Assembly (NCBI RefSeq): GCF_051401765.1
Contig: NW_027480543.1
Coordinates: 434,001 to 498,000 of the forward strand
From: Calliopsis andreniformis
Lineage: Eukaryota; Arthropoda; Insecta; Hymenoptera; Andrenidae
DNA: 64,000 nt
Direction of reading: 5' to 3'
Below, piece by piece: positions 39,540 to 52,839 of this stretch. Position numbers and translations under genes: made by a program. The notes beneath the pieces are model-generated. The model was given only the letters and a program-made list of their open reading frames with translations. It searched no databases and was not told the origin of the DNA. The first letter of the stretch is position 1. The number at the start of each line of letters is the position of its first letter.

Positions 39540-41092
39540 ATTCCATTGAGTATAGAGAATTGAGGATTGATGGTTGAGTACTGAGGACTGAGGATTGAGG
39601 ATTGAAGGTTGAGTATTGAGGATTCAGAATTGAGGTTTGAGGACTGAGGATTGAAGATTGAAGATTGAGTATTGAGGATTGAAGATAGAGGATTGAGGAT
39701 TGAGGGTTGAGGATTGAGGATGATGTCTGAGGGTTGAGGACTGAGGTTTGAGGACTGAGGACTGAGGATTGAGGACTGAGGATTGAGGATGAGGGCTGAG
39801 GGTCGGGGATTGAGGTTTGACGTTTGAGGACTGAGTATTGAGGATTGAGAATTAAGGATTGCTGATAGAGGATTGAAGATTGAGGATTGGGTATTGAGGA
39901 TTGAAGAATGAGGATTGAGGATTGAGGATTGGGGATTGAGGATGTAGAATTGGAGATTGATGAATGAGGTTTGAAGATTGAGGATCGAGGATTGAGAATT
40001 GAGAATTGAGAATTGAGGGTGAGGACTGAGGTTTGAGGATTGAGGTTTGAGGAACGAGGACTGAGGATTGAGGGTTGAGGACGGAGGATTGACGATTGAG
40101 TATCGAAGATTGAGGATTGAGGATTGAGGATTGATTATTAAGGATTGAGGATGGAGGATGAGGGCTGAGGGTTGAGGATTGAAGTTTGAGGACTGAGGAC
40201 TGAGGATTGAGGGTTGAGAATTGAGGATTGAGGATTGAGGATTGACGATTGAGGATTGAGGATTGAAGATTGAGTATTGAGGATGGAAGGTTGAGGATTG
40301 AGGATTGAGGATTGAGGATTGAGCATTGAAGATTGAGAATTGAGAATTGTGGATGAGGGCTGAGGGTTGAGGATTGTGGTTTGAGGACTGAGGACTGAGG
40401 ATGGAGGATCGAGAGTTGAGGATTGAGGATTGAGGATTGAGCATTGAGGATTGAGAATTGAGGATTGATGATTGAGGGTTGAAGATTGAATATTGAGGAT
40501 TGAAGATTGAGTATTGATGATTAAGGATTGAGTATGGAGGATGAGGTCTGAGGGTTGAGGATGGAGGTTTGAGGACTGAGGACTGAAGATTGAGGATTGA
40601 GAATTGAGGATTGAGGGTTGAGGATTGAAGATTGGGGATCGAGGATTGAGGATTGATGATTAAGGATTGAGGATGGAGGATGAGGGCTGAGGGTTGAGGA
40701 TTGAAGTTTGAGGACTGAGGACTGAGGATTGAGGACTGAGAATTGAGGATTGAGGATTGAGGATTGAGGATTGAAAATTGAGTATTGAGGATTGAAGGTT
40801 GAGGATTGAGGATTGACGATTGAAGATTGAGGATTGAGGATTCAGGATTGAGGATTGAGTATTGAGGATGATGTCTGAGGGTTGAGGATTGAGGTTTGAC
40901 GACTGAGGACTGAGGATTGAGGACTGAGGTTTGAGGATGAGGGCTGAGGGTCGGGGATTGAGGTTTGACGGCTGAGGACTGAGGATTGAGGATTGAGAAT
41001 TAAGGATTGTTGATAGAGGATTGAAGATTGAGGATTGGGTATTGAGGATTGAAGAATGAGGATTGAAGATTGAGGATTGGGTATTGAGGACT

Positions 41093-42118
41093 GAACATTG
41101 AGGATTGAGGATTGAGGATTGAAGGTTGAATATTGATGAATGAAGATTAACGATTGAGGTCTGAGGATTGAGGATTGAGGATTGAAAATTGAGGATTGAG
41201 GATTCAGGATTGAGGTTTGTGGATTGAAGATTGGGTATTGAGGATTGAAGATTGAGGATTGAGGATTGAAGATTGAGGATTGAGGATTGAGGATTGAGGA
41301 TTGATGATTGAAGATTGTGTATTAAAGATTGAAGATTGAGGATTGAGGATTGAGGATTGAGGATTGAGGATTGAGGATTGAAGATTGAGAATTGGGGATT
41401 GAGGATTGACGGTTGAGGATTGGGTATTGAGGATTGAGAATTGAGGATTGAGAATTGAAATTGAGTATTGAGGATTGAAGATTGAGGATTGAGATTTGAT
41501 TATGGAATATTGTGGATTGAGTATTGAACCATGAGAATTCAGGATATTCTATTGAGTATTGAGAATTGAGGATTGATAGTTGAGTATTGAGGATTTATGG
41601 CTGATGGTTGTGTATTGAATATTGAGGGTTGAGTATTGAGGATTGAGGATTGAGTATTGATGATTGAATACTGAGGATTGAGGATTGAGGTTTGAGGACT
41701 GAGGACGAGGACTGACGGTAGAGGATTGAGGTTTGAGGATTGAGGATTGAGGATTGAGGACTGGTGATTGAGGATTGAGGGTTAAGCATTGAGGATTGAA
41801 GATTGAAGACTGGGGATTGAGGATTGATGATTGAGAATTAAGGATTGAAGATTGTGGATTGAGGATCTAGGATTGGAGATTGATTATTGAGGATTGAAGA
41901 TTGAGGATTGAGGATTGAGGATTGAGGATTGAGAATTGAGGATGAGGACTGAGGGTTGAGGATTGAGGATTGAGGAATGAGGATTGAGGGTTGAGGTCTG
42001 AGGATTGAGGATTGAGGATTGAGGATTGAGTATTGAAGATTGAGTATTGATGCCTGAGGATTGAGGATTGAGGATTGAGGATTGAGGATTGAAGATTGAG
42101 GATTGGGTATTGAGGACT
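41093..42118 (+). repeat. About 1.0 kb tandem unit, first copy
   Basis: Starts at GAACATTG (41093), which recurs at 42119. X boxes 41528 and 42533 are 1,005 bp apart while the ends are 1,026 bp apart, so two compensating 21 bp (three-heptamer) length changes lie inside the unit. Both copies share the diverged ACCATGAG form of the X box and GGATTTATGGCTGA just after it. Confidence 0.8.
41528..41545. repeat. X box palindrome, two mismatches
   Basis: Left arm ACCATGA, a subtype also at 42533, 46611 and 60762, always preceded by a GATTTGATTAT block. Confidence 0.8.
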
Positions 42119-43100
42119 GAACATTGAGGATTGAGGATTGAGGATTGAAGGTTGAATATTGATGAATGAAGATTAACGATTGAGGTCTGAGGATTGAGGA
42201 TTGAGGATTGAAAATTGAGGATTGAGGATTCAGGATTGAGGTTTGAGGATTGAAGATTGGGTATTGAGGATTGAAGATTGAGGATTGAGGATTGAGGATT
42301 AAGGATTGATGATTGAAGATTGTGTATTAAAGATTGAAGATTGAGGATTGAGGATTGAGGATTGAGGATTGAGGATTGAGGATTGAAGATTGAGAATTGG
42401 GGATTGAGGATTGACGGTTGAGGATTGGGTATTGAGGATTGAGAATTGAGGATTGAGAATTGAAATTGAGTATTGAGGATTGAAGATCGAGGATTGAGAT
42501 TTGATTATGGAATATTGTGGATTGAGTATTGAACCATGAGAATTCAGGATATTCTATTGAGTATTGAGAATTGAGGATTGATAGTTGAGTATTGAGGATT
42601 TATGGCTGAAGGTTGTGTATTGAATATTGAGGGTTGAGTATTGAGGATTGAGGATTGAGGATTGAGGATTGAAGATTGAGTATTGATGATTGAATACTGA
42701 GGATTGAGGATTGAGGTTTGAGGATTGAGGACGAGGACTGACGGTAGAGGATTGAGGTTTGAGGATTGAGGATTGAGGATTGAGGACTGGTGATTGAGGA
42801 TTGAGGGTTAAGCATTGAGGATTGAAGATTGAAGACTGGGGATTGAGGATTGATGATTGAGAATTAAGGATTGAAGATTGTGGATTGAGGATCTAGGATT
42901 GGAGATTGATTATTGAGGATTGAAGATTGAGGATTGAGGATTGAGGATTGAGGATTGAGAATTGAGGATGAGGACTGAGGGTTGAGGATTGAGGATTGAG
43001 GAATGAGGATTGAGGGTTGAGGTTTGAGGATTGAGGATTGAGGATTGAGGATTGAGTATTGAAGATTGAGTATTGATGCCTGAGGATTGAGGATTGAGGA
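42119..43100 (+). repeat. About 1.0 kb tandem unit, second copy
   Basis: Homologue of 41093 to 42118, with the GGATCTAGG block at 42891 matching 41865. A third, more distant relative with the same X box variant is at about 60.4 to 61.1 kb, and a partial one at 46.6 kb. Confidence 0.8.
42533..42550. repeat. X box palindrome, two mismatches
   Basis: Second member of the 1.0 kb tandem pair; left arm ACCATGA. Confidence 0.8.
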
Positions 43101-43215
43101 TTGAGGATTGGGGATTGAATATTGAGTACTGAGGATTGAAGATTGAGGATTGAGGATTGAGGATTGAGGATGGAGGATGAGGGCTGAGGGTTGAGGATTG
43201 AGGTTTGAGTATTGA

Positions 43216-43233
43216 ATCCTGAGAATTCAGGGT
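43216..43233. repeat. X box palindrome, one T-G pair
   Basis: Right arm TCAGGGT, a subtype also at 50529, 52822 and 61451. Confidence 0.82.
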
Positions 43234-43868
43234 ATTCTATTGAGTATTGAAAATTGAGGATTGATGGTTGAGTACTGAGGACTGAGGATTGAGATTTGAA
43301 GGTTGAGTATTGAGGATTCAGAATTGAGGTTTGAGGACTGAGGATTGAGGATTGAGAATTAAGGATTGTTGATAGAGTATTGAAGATTGAGGATTGGGTA
43401 CTGAGGATTGAAGAATGAGGATTGAGGATTGAGGATTGAGGATATAGGATTGGAGATTGATTATTGAGGATTGAAGATTGGGGATTGAGGATTGAGGATT
43501 GATGGTTGAGTACTGAGGACTGAGGATTGAGGATTGAAGGTTGAGTATTGAGGATTCAGAGTAGAGGGTTGAGGACTGAGGATTGAGGATTGAAGATTGA
43601 GTATTGAGGATTGAAGATTGAGGATTGAGGATTGAGGATTGAGGATTGAGGATGATGTCTGAGGGTTGAGGATTGAGGTTTGAGGACTGAGGACTGAGGA
43701 TTGAGGACTGAGGTTTGAGGATGAGGGCTGAGGGTCGGGGATTGAGGTTTGACGGCTGAGGACTGAGGATTGAGAATTGAGAATTAAGGATTGTTGATAG
43801 AGGATTGAAGATTGAGGATTGGGTATTGAGGATTGAAGAATGAGGATTGAGGATTGAGGATTGAGTAT

Positions 43869-44147
43869 TCAGGGTTGTGGATCTAGCATTTGAGATTGAT
43901 TATTGAGTATTGAAGATTGGGGATTGAGGATTGAGGATTGAGGATATAGGATTGGAGATTGATTATTGAGGATTGAAGATTGGGGATTGAGGATTGAGGA
44001 TTGAGGATCTAGGATTGGAGATTGAAGATTGAAGATTGAGGATTGAGGGCTGAGGATTGAGGACTGGGACTGACGGTTGAGGATTGAGGTTTGAGGATTC
44101 AGGATTGAGGATTGAGGACTGAGGCTTGAGGATTGAGGATTGAGCAT
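43869..44147 (+). repeat. GGATNTAGG module, region D first copy
   Basis: Same layout as the family A modules, with GGATCTAGCATTTGAG at the start and GGATATAGG at about 43943. This links family A and region D by descent. Confidence 0.7.
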
Positions 44148-45610
44148 TGAGGATTGAAGATTGAGGACTGGCGATTGAGGATTGAAGATTGAGGATTAAG
44201 GATTGAGGATTGGGGATTGAGGATGTAGGATTGGAGATTGATTATTGAGGATTGAAGATTGAGGATTGAGGATTGAGGGTTGAGGATTGAGGATGATGTC
44301 TGAGGGTTGAGGATTAAGGTTTGAGGACTGAGGACTGAGGATTGAAGACTGAGGGTTGAGGATGGGGGCAGAGGGTCGGGGATTGAGGTTTGACGACTGA
44401 GGATTGAGGATTGAGGACTGAGAATTGAGGATTGATGATTGAGGATTGTAGATAGAGGATTGGGTATTGAGGATTGAAGAATGAGGATTGAAGGTTGAGG
44501 ATTGATGATTAACGATGTAGGATGGAGGATGAGGGCTGAGGGTTGAGGATTGAGGTTTGAGGAATGAGGACTGAGGATTGAGGATTGAGAATTGAGAATT
44601 GAGGATTGAGGATTGAGGATTGAAAATTGAGTATTGAGGATTGATGATTGAGGATTGAGGATTGACGAATGAGGATTGAGGATTGAGGATTGAGCATTGA
44701 GGATTGAAGATTGAATATTGATGACTGAAGATTGAGGATTGAGGATTGAGGGTTGTGAATTGAAGATTGAGGATTGGGGATTGAGGATTGGCGATTGAGG
44801 ATTGAGTATTGAGTATTGAGGATTGATGGTTGAGTATTGAGGATTCATGGCTGAGGGTTGTGTGTTGAATATTGAGGGTTGAGTATTGAGGATTGAGGAT
44901 TGAGGATTGAGGATTGAAGATTGAGTATTGATGATTGAATATTGAGGATTGAGGATTGAGGTTTGAGGATTGAGGACGAGGACTGACGGTAGAGATTTGA
45001 GGTTTGACGACTGAGGATTGAGGATTGAGGATTGAGGATTCAGGATGATGTCTGAGGGTTGAGGATTGAGGTTTGAGGACTGAGAATTGAGGATTGATGA
45101 TTGAGGATTGAAGATAGAGGATTGGGTATTGAGGATTGAAGATAGAGGATTGAGGATTGAGGATTGAGGATTGAGGATGATGTCTGAGGGTTGAGGACTG
45201 AGGTTTGAGGTCTGAGGACTGAGGATTGAGGACTGAGGATTGAGGATGAGGGCTGAGGGACGGGGATTGAGGTTTGACGGCTGAGGACTGAGTATTGAGG
45301 ATTCAGAATTAAGGATTGTTGATAGAGGATTGAAGATTGAGGATTCGGTACTGAGGATTGAAGAATGAGGATTGAGGATTGAGGATTGAGGATATAGGAT
45401 TGGAGATTGATTATTGAGGATTGAAGATTGTGGATTGAGGATCTAGGATTGGAGATTGATTATTGAGGATTGAAGATTGAGGATTGAGGATTGAAGGTTG
45501 AGTATTGAGGATTCAGAGTTGAGGGTTGAGGACTGAGGATTGACGATTGAAGATTGAGTATTGAGGATTGAAGATTGAGTATTGAGGATTGAGGATTGAG
45601 GATTGAGGAT

Positions 45611-45889
45611 TCAAGGTTGTGGATCTAGGATTTGAGATTGATTATTGAGTATTGAAGATTGGGGATTGAGGATTGAGGATTGAGGATATAGGATTGGAGA
45701 TTGATTATTGAGGATTGAAGATTGGGGATTGAGGATTGAGGATTGAGGATATAGGATTGGAGATTGAAGATTGAGGACTGAGGATTGAGGGTTGAGGATT
45801 GAGGACGGGGACTGACGGTTGAGGATTGAGGTTTGAGTATTCAGGATTGAGGATTGAGGACTGAGGCTTGAGGATTGAGGATTGAGCAT
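45611..45889 (+). repeat. GGATNTAGG module, region D second copy
   Basis: Offset 1,742 from 43869. Starts CAAGGTTGTGG and has GGATATAGG in place of the third GGATCTAGG. Confidence 0.7.
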
Positions 45890-46610
45890 AGAGGATTGAA
45901 GATTGAGGACTGGCGATTGAGGATTGAAGATTGAGGATTAAGGATTGAGGATTGGGGATTGAGGATGTAGGATTGGAGATTGATTATTGAGGATTAAAGA
46001 TTGAGGATTGAGGATTGAGGATTGAGGATTGAGGATGATGTCTGAGGGTTGAGGATTGAGGTTTGAGGACTGAGGACTGAGGATTGAAGACTGAGGGTTG
46101 AGGATGAGGGCAGAGGGTCGGGGATTGAGGTTTGACGACTGAGGATTGAGGATTGAGGACTGAGAATTGAGGATTGATGATTGAGGATTGAAGATAGAGG
46201 ATTGGGTATTGAGGATTGAAGAATGAGGATTGAAGATTGAGGATTGATGATTAAGGATGTAGGATGGAGGATGAGGGCTGAGGATTGAGGATTGAGGATT
46301 GAGGATTGAGGATTGAAGATTGAGGATTCAGAATTGAGGATTGAGGATTGAGCATTGAGGATTGAAGATTGAATATTGATGACTGAAGATTGAGGATTGA
46401 GGATTGAGGGTTGTGAATTGAAGATTGAGGATTGGGGATTGAGGATTGGCGATTCAGGATTGAGTATTGAGAATTGAGGATTGATGGTTGAGTATTGAGG
46501 ATTCATGGCTGAGGGTTGTGTGTTGAATATTGAGGGTTGAGTATTGAGGATTGAGGATTGAGGATTGAGGATTGAGATTTGATTATTGAATATTGTGGAT
46601 TGAGTATTGA

Positions 46611-46628
46611 ACCATGAGAATTCAGGAT
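46611..46628. repeat. X box palindrome, two mismatches
   Basis: ACCATGA subtype. Confidence 0.8.
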
Positions 46629-47579
46629 ATTCTATTGAGTATTGAGAATTGAGGATTGATAGTTGAGTATTGAGGATTCATGGCTGATGGTTGTGTGTTG
46701 AATATTGAGGGTTGAGGATTGAGGATTGAGGATTGAGGACTGGTGATTGAGGATTGAGGATTAAGCATTGAGGATTGAAGATTGAAGACTGAGGACTGAG
46801 GATTGAGGATTGAGAATTCAGGATTGTTGATAGAGGATTGAAGATTGAGGATTGGGTATTGAGGATTGGGTATTGAGGATTGAAGAATGAGGATTGAGTA
46901 TTGAGGATTGAGGATTGAGGGTTGAGGATCTAGGATTGGAGATTGATTATTGTGGATTGAAGGTTGGGGATTGAGGATTGAGGATTGAGGATCTAGGATT
47001 GGAGATTGATTATTGAGGATTGAAGATTGAGGATTGATTATTGAGGAATGAGAATTGAGAATTGAGGATGAGGTCTGAGGGTTGAGGATTGAGGTTTGAG
47101 AAATGAGGATTGAGAATTGAGGATGAGGACTGAGGGTTGAGAATTCAGGTTTGAGAAATGAGGATTGAGGATTGAGGATTGAGGATTGAGGGTTGAGGAT
47201 TGATGATTGAGTATTGAAGATTGAGTATTGATCACTGAGGATTGAGGACTGAGGATTGAGGATTGAGGATTGAGGATTGAAGATTGAATATTGAGGATTG
47301 AGGATTGAGGATTGAGAATTGAGGATGAGGACTGAGGGTTGATGATTGAGGTTTGAGGGGTGAGGATTAAAGGTTGAGGTTTGAGGGTTGAGGATTGAGG
47401 ATTGAGGATTGAGTATTGAAGATTGAGTATTGATGCCTGAGGATTGAGGATTGAGGATTGAGGTTTGAGGATTGGGGATTGAATATTGTGTACTGAGGAT
47501 TGAAAATTGAGGATTGAGGATTGAGGATTGAGGATGGAGGATGAGGGCTGAGGGTTGAGGATTGAGGTTTGATTATTGA

Positions 47580-47597
47580 ATCCTGAGAATTCAGGAT
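47580..47597. repeat. X box palindrome, perfect stem
   Basis: Preceded by GATTATTGA where most copies have GAGTATTGA. Confidence 0.85.
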
Positions 47598-48759
47598 ATT
47601 CTATTGAGTATTGAGAATTGAGGATAGATGGTTGAGTACTGAGGACTGAGGATTGAGGATTGAAGGTTGAGTATTGAGGATTCAGAATTGAGGTTTGAGG
47701 ACTGAGGATTGAGGATTGAAGATTGAGTATTGAGGATTGAAGATTGAGGATTGAGGATTGAGGATTGAGGATTGAGAATGATGTCTGAGGGTTTAGGATT
47801 GAGGTTTGAGGACTGAGGACTGAGGATTGAGGACTGAGGTTTGAGGATGAGGGCTGAGGGTCGGGGATTGAGGTTTGACGGCTGAGGACTGAGGATTGAG
47901 GATTGAGAGTTAAGGATTGTTGATAGAGGATTGAAGAATGAGGATTGAAGATTGAGGATTGGGAATTGAGGACTGAACATTGAGGATTGAGGATTGAGGA
48001 TTGAAGGTCGAATATTGATGAATGAAGATTAACGATTTAGGTCTGAGGATTGAGGAATGAGTATTGAAAATTGAGGATTGAGGTTTCAGGATTGAGGATT
48101 GAGGATTGAAGATTGAGTATTGAGGATTGAAGGTTGAGGATTGAGGATTGAGGATTGATGATTGAAGATTGTGTATTAAAGATTGAAGATTGAGGATTGA
48201 GGATTGAGGATTGAGGATTGAGGATTGAGGATTGAGTATTGATGATTGAAGATTGAGGATTGGGTATTGATTATTGAAGAATGAGGATTGAGGATTGAGG
48301 ATTGAGGATTGAGGATTGAAGATAGAGTATTGAGGATTGAAGATTGAGGATTGAGGATTGAGTATTGAAGATTGAGGATTTGGGACTGAGGATTGAAGAT
48401 TGAGGATTATCATTGAGGATTGAGGATTGAGGACTGAGGATTGAGGATTGAAGAATGAGGATTGAGGATTGAGGATTGAGGGTTGAGGATTGAAGATTGA
48501 GGCTTGAGGATTGAAGATTGAGGATTGAGTATTGAAGATTGAGGATTTGGGACTGAGGATTGAAGATTGAGGATTAGGATTAAGGATTGAGGATTGAGGA
48601 TTGAAGATTGAGTATTGAGGATTGAAGATTAAGATTGAGGATTGAGGATTGAGGATTGAGGATTGAAGATTGAGGATTGGGGACTGAGTATTGAGGGTTG
48701 AGTGATGAGAATTGATGTTTGCGGATAGAGATCTGAAGATTGCACGTTGAGTATTAAGT

Positions 48760-48794
48760 ATTGAAAACTGTGAATTGAGGATATCCTATTGAGG
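48760..48794. repeat. Y core, ATATCCT variant
   Basis: ATATTCT replaced by ATATCCT; upstream TTGCACGTTG. Both changes are shared with 58662 and 63774. Confidence 0.8.
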
Positions 48795-49780
48795 ATTGAG
48801 GATTGACAACTGATTGTTGAGGACTCAGGGCTGAAGATTGATCATTCAGGATTGAGGATTCAGGTTTGACGTTTGAGGACTGAGGATTGAGGATTGAGGA
48901 TTGAGGATTGAGGATTGAGGATTGAGGATTGAAGATTGAGGATTGGGTATTGAGGATTGAACATTGAGGATTGAGGATTGAGTATTGAGGTTTGAGGATT
49001 GAGGATTGAAGATTGAATATTGATGATTGAAGATTGAGGATCGAGGATTGCGAATTGAGGATTGAAGAATGAGGATTGCGGATTGAGGATTGAGGATTGA
49101 GGATCGAAAATTGAGTATTGAGTATCGAAGATTGAGGATTGAGGATTGAGTACTGAAGATTGAGGATTTGGGACTGAGGATTGAAGATTGAGGATTTAGG
49201 ATTGAGCATTGAGGATTCAGGATTGAGGATTGAGTATTGAAGATTGAGGATTGGGTATTGAGGATTGAAGAATGAGGATTGAGGGTTGAGGATTGAGGAT
49301 TGAAGATTGAGGATTGCGGATTGTCGATTGAGGATTGAGGATGAGGTCTGAGGATTCAGGATTGAGGATTGAAAATTGAGGATCGAGGATTGAGGAATGA
49401 GGATTGAGGATTGAAGATTGAGTATTGAGGATTGAAGATTGAGGATTGAGGATTGAGGATTGAGGATTGATGATTGAAGATTGTGTATTGAAGATTGAAG
49501 ATTGAGGATTGAGGATTGAGGATTGAGGATTGAGGATTGAGGATTGAGGATTGAGTATTGAGGATGATGTCTGAGGGTTGAGGATTGAGGTTTGAGGACT
49601 GAGGACTGAGGATTGAGGACTGAGGTTTGAGGATGAGGGCTGAGGGTCGGGGATTGAGGTTTGACGGCTGAGGACTGAGGATTGAGAATTGAGAATTAAG
49701 TATTGTTGATAGAGGATTGAAGATTGAGGATTGGGTATTGAGGATTGAAGAATGAGGATTGAGGATTGAGGATTGAGGAT

Positions 49781-50059
49781 TCAGGGTTGTGGATCTAGGA
49801 TTTGAGATTGATTATTGAGTATTGAAGATTGGGGATTGAGGATTGAGGATTGAGGATATAGGATTGGAGATTGATTATTGAGGATTGAAGATTGGGGATT
49901 GAGGGTTGAGGATTGAGGATCTAGGATTGGAGATTGAAGATTGAAGATTGAGGATTGAGGGTTGAGGATTGAGGACGGGGACTGACGGTTGAGGATTGAG
50001 GTTTGAGGATTCAGGATTGAGGATTGAGGACTGAGGCTTGAGGATTGAGGATTGAGCAT
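49781..50059 (+). repeat. GGATNTAGG module, region D third copy
   Basis: Precedes unit U1. The next module is 1,639 bp to the right. Confidence 0.7.
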
Positions 50060-50528
50060 TGAGGATTGAGGATTGAGGACTGGTGATTGAGGATTGAGGG
50101 TTAAGCATTGAGGATTGAAGATTGAAGACTGGGGATTGAGGATTGATGATTGAGAATTAAGGATTGAAGATTGTGGATTGAGGATCTAGGATTGGAGATT
50201 GATTATTGAGGATTGAAGATTGAGGATTGAGGATTGAGGATTGAGGATTGAGAATTGAGGATGAGGACTGAGGGTTGAGGATTGAGGATTGAGGAATGAG
50301 GATTGAGGGTTGAGGTTTGAGGATTGAGGATTGAGGATTGAGGATTGAGTATTGAAGATTGAGTATTGATGCCTGAGGATTGAGGATTGAGGATTGAGGA
50401 TTGAGGATTGAGGATTGAGGATTGGGGATTGAATATTGAGTACTGAGGATTGAAGATTGAGGATTGAGGATGAGGATTGAGGATGGAGAATGAGGGCTGA
50501 GGGTTGAGGATTGAGGTTTGAGTATTGA

Positions 50529-50546
50529 ATCCTGAGAATTCAGGGT
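50529..50546. repeat. X box palindrome, one T-G pair
   Basis: U1 first box; TCAGGGT subtype. Confidence 0.82.
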
Positions 50547-50680
50547 ATTCTATTGAGTATTGAGAATTGAGGATTGATGGTTGAGTACTGAGGACTGAGG
50601 ATTGAGGATTGAAGGTTGAGTATTGAGGATTCAGAATTGAGGTTTGAGGACTGAGGATTGAGGATTAAGAATTAAGGATT

Positions 50681-51156
50681 GTTGATAGAGTATTGAAGAT
50701 TGAGGATTGGGTACTGAGGATTGAAGAATGAGGATTGAGGATTGAGGATTGAGGATATAGGATGGCAGATTGATTATTGAGGATTGAAGATTGGGGATTG
50801 AGGATTGAGGATTGATGGTTGAGTACTGAGGACTGAGGATTGAGGATTGAAGGTTGAGTATTGAGGATTCAGAGTTGAGGTTTGAGGACTGAGGATTGAG
50901 GATTGAGAATTAACGATTGTTGATAGAGTATTGAAGATTGAGGATTGGGTACTGAGGATTGAAGAATGAGGATTGAGGATTGAGGAATGAGGATATAGGA
51001 TTGGAGATTGATTATTGAGGATTGAAGATTGGGGATTGAGGATTGAGGATTGATGGTTGAGTACTGAGGACTGAGGATTGAGGATTGAAGGTTGAGTATT
51101 GAGGATTCAGAGTTGAGGGTTGAGGACTGAGGATTGAGGATTGAAGATTGAGTATT
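50681..51156 (+). repeat. 238 bp direct duplication inside U1
   Basis: GTTGATAGAG followed by TATTGAAGATTG occurs at 50681 and 50919, and the sequence between is repeated with few changes. 238 equals 34 heptamers. U2 has one copy. Confidence 0.78.
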
Positions 51157-51419
51157 GAGGATTGAAGATTGAGGATTGAGGATTGAGGATTGAGGATTGA
51201 GGATGATGTCTGAGGGTTGAGGATTGAGGTTTGAGGACTGAGGTCTGAGGATTGAGGACTGAGGCTTGAGGATGAGGGCTGAGGGTCGGGGATTGAGGTT
51301 TGACGGCTGAGGACTGAGGATTGAGAATTGAGAATTAAGTATTGTTGATAGAGGATTGAAGATTGAGGATTGGGTATTGAGGATTGAAGAATGAGGATTG
51401 AGGATTGAGGATTGAGGAT

Positions 51420-51698
51420 TCAGGGTTGTGGATCTAGGATTTGAGATTGATTATTGAGTATTGAAGATTGGGGATTGAGGATTGAGGATTGAGGATATAG
51501 GATTGGAGATTGATTATTGAGGATTGAAGATTGGGGATTGAGGGTTGAGGATTGAGGATCTAGGATTGGAGATTGAAGATTGAAGATTGAGGATTGAGGG
51601 TTGAGGATTGAGGACGGGGACTGACGGTTGAGGATTGAGGTTTGAGGATTCAGGATTGAGGATTGAGGACTGAGGCTTGAGGATTGAGGATTGAGCAT
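51420..51698 (+). repeat. GGATNTAGG module in U1
   Basis: Same sequence as the 49781 module as far as I can see. Confidence 0.7.
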
Positions 51699-51889
51699 TG
51701 AGGATTGAAGATTGAGGACTGGCGATTGAGGATTGAAGATTGAGGATTAAGGATTGAGGATTGGGGATTGAGGATGTAGGATTGGAGATTGATTATTGAG
51801 GATTGAAGATTGAGGATTGAGGATTCAGGGTTGAGGATTGAGGATGGAGGGTGAGGGCTGAGGGTTGAGGATTGAGGTTTGAGTATTGA

Positions 51890-51907
51890 ATCCTGAGAAT
51901 TCAGGAT
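51890..51907. repeat. X box palindrome, perfect stem
   Basis: U1 second box; followed by ATTCCATTG and then GGGAATTG. Confidence 0.85.
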
Positions 51908-52821
51908 ATTCCATTGAGTATTGGGAATTGAGGACTGATGGTTGAGTATTGAGGACTGAGGATTGAGGCTTGAAGGTTGAGTATTGATTATTCAGGATTG
52001 AGGTTTGAGGACTGAGGATTGAGGATTGAAGATTGAGTATTGAGGATTGAAGATTGAGGATTGAGGATTGAGGATTGAGGATTGAGGATGATGTCTGTGG
52101 GTTGAGGATTGAGGTTTGAGGACTGAGGGCTGAGGATTGAAGACTGAGGGTTGAGGATGGGGGCAGAGGGTCGGGGATTGAGGTTTGCCGACTCAGGATT
52201 GAGGATTGAGGACTGAGAATTGAGGATTGATGATTGAGGATTGAAGATAGAGGATTGGGTATTGAGGATTGAAGAATGAGTATTGAAGATTGAGGATTGA
52301 TGATTAAGGATGTAGGATGGAGGATGAGGGCTGAGGGTTGAGGATTGAGGTTTGAGGACTGAGGATTGAGGACTGAGGATTGAGGACTGAGGATTGAGGA
52401 TTGATGATTGAGCATTGAGGATTGAAGATTGAAGGCTGGGGGTTGAGGATTGAAGATTGAGAATTAAGGATTGAAGATTGTGGATTGAGGATCTAGGACT
52501 GGAGATTGATTATTGAGGATTGAAGATTGAGGATTGAGGATTGAGGATTGAGGATTGAGAATTGAGGATGAGGACTGAGGGTTGAGGATTGAGGATTGAG
52601 GAATGAGGATTGAGGGTTGAGGTTTGAGGATTGAGGATTGAGGATTGAGGATTGAGTATTGAAGATTGAGTATTGATGCCTGAGGATTGAGGATTGAGGA
52701 TTGAGGATTGAGGATTGGGGATTGAATATTGAGTACTGAGGATTGAAGATTGAGGATTGAGGATGAGGATTGAGGATGGAGAATGAGGGCTGAGGGTTGA
52801 GGATTGAGGTTTGAGTATTGA

Positions 52822-52839
52822 ATCCTGAGAATTCAGGGT
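52822..52839. repeat. X box palindrome, one T-G pair
   Basis: U2 first box; TCAGGGT subtype. Confidence 0.82.

Larger units (their letters stand above)
37044..41090 (+). repeat. Mosaic heptamer region C
   Basis: Heptamer DNA with X boxes at 38171 and 39522, GGATCTAGG or GGATGTAGG blocks near 37197, 37258 and 37743, and repeated modules with GGATGATGTCTGAGG followed by GATGAGGGCTGAGGGTCGGGG. The block at about 37.7 to 38.3 kb recurs at about 56.7 to 57.3 kb. No gene seen. Confidence 0.72.
43100..50172 (+). repeat. Mosaic heptamer region D
   Basis: Contains X boxes at 43216, 46611 and 47580, a Y core at 48760, and three copies of the GGATNTAGG module (43869, 45611, 49781). The 48.7 to 49.3 kb part resembles the 2,012 bp unit of 33 to 37 kb. 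No gene or other element seen. Confidence 0.72.
50173..52480 (+). repeat. Tandem unit U1 (2,308 bp)
   Basis: Runs between successive occurrences of TGGATTGAGGATCTAGGA at 50173 and 52481. It is larger than U2 mostly because of an internal 238 bp duplication (50681 to 51156) and about two extra heptamers near 50.4 kb. Contains X boxes 50529 and 51890 and a GGATNTAGG module at 51420. Confidence 0.82.
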
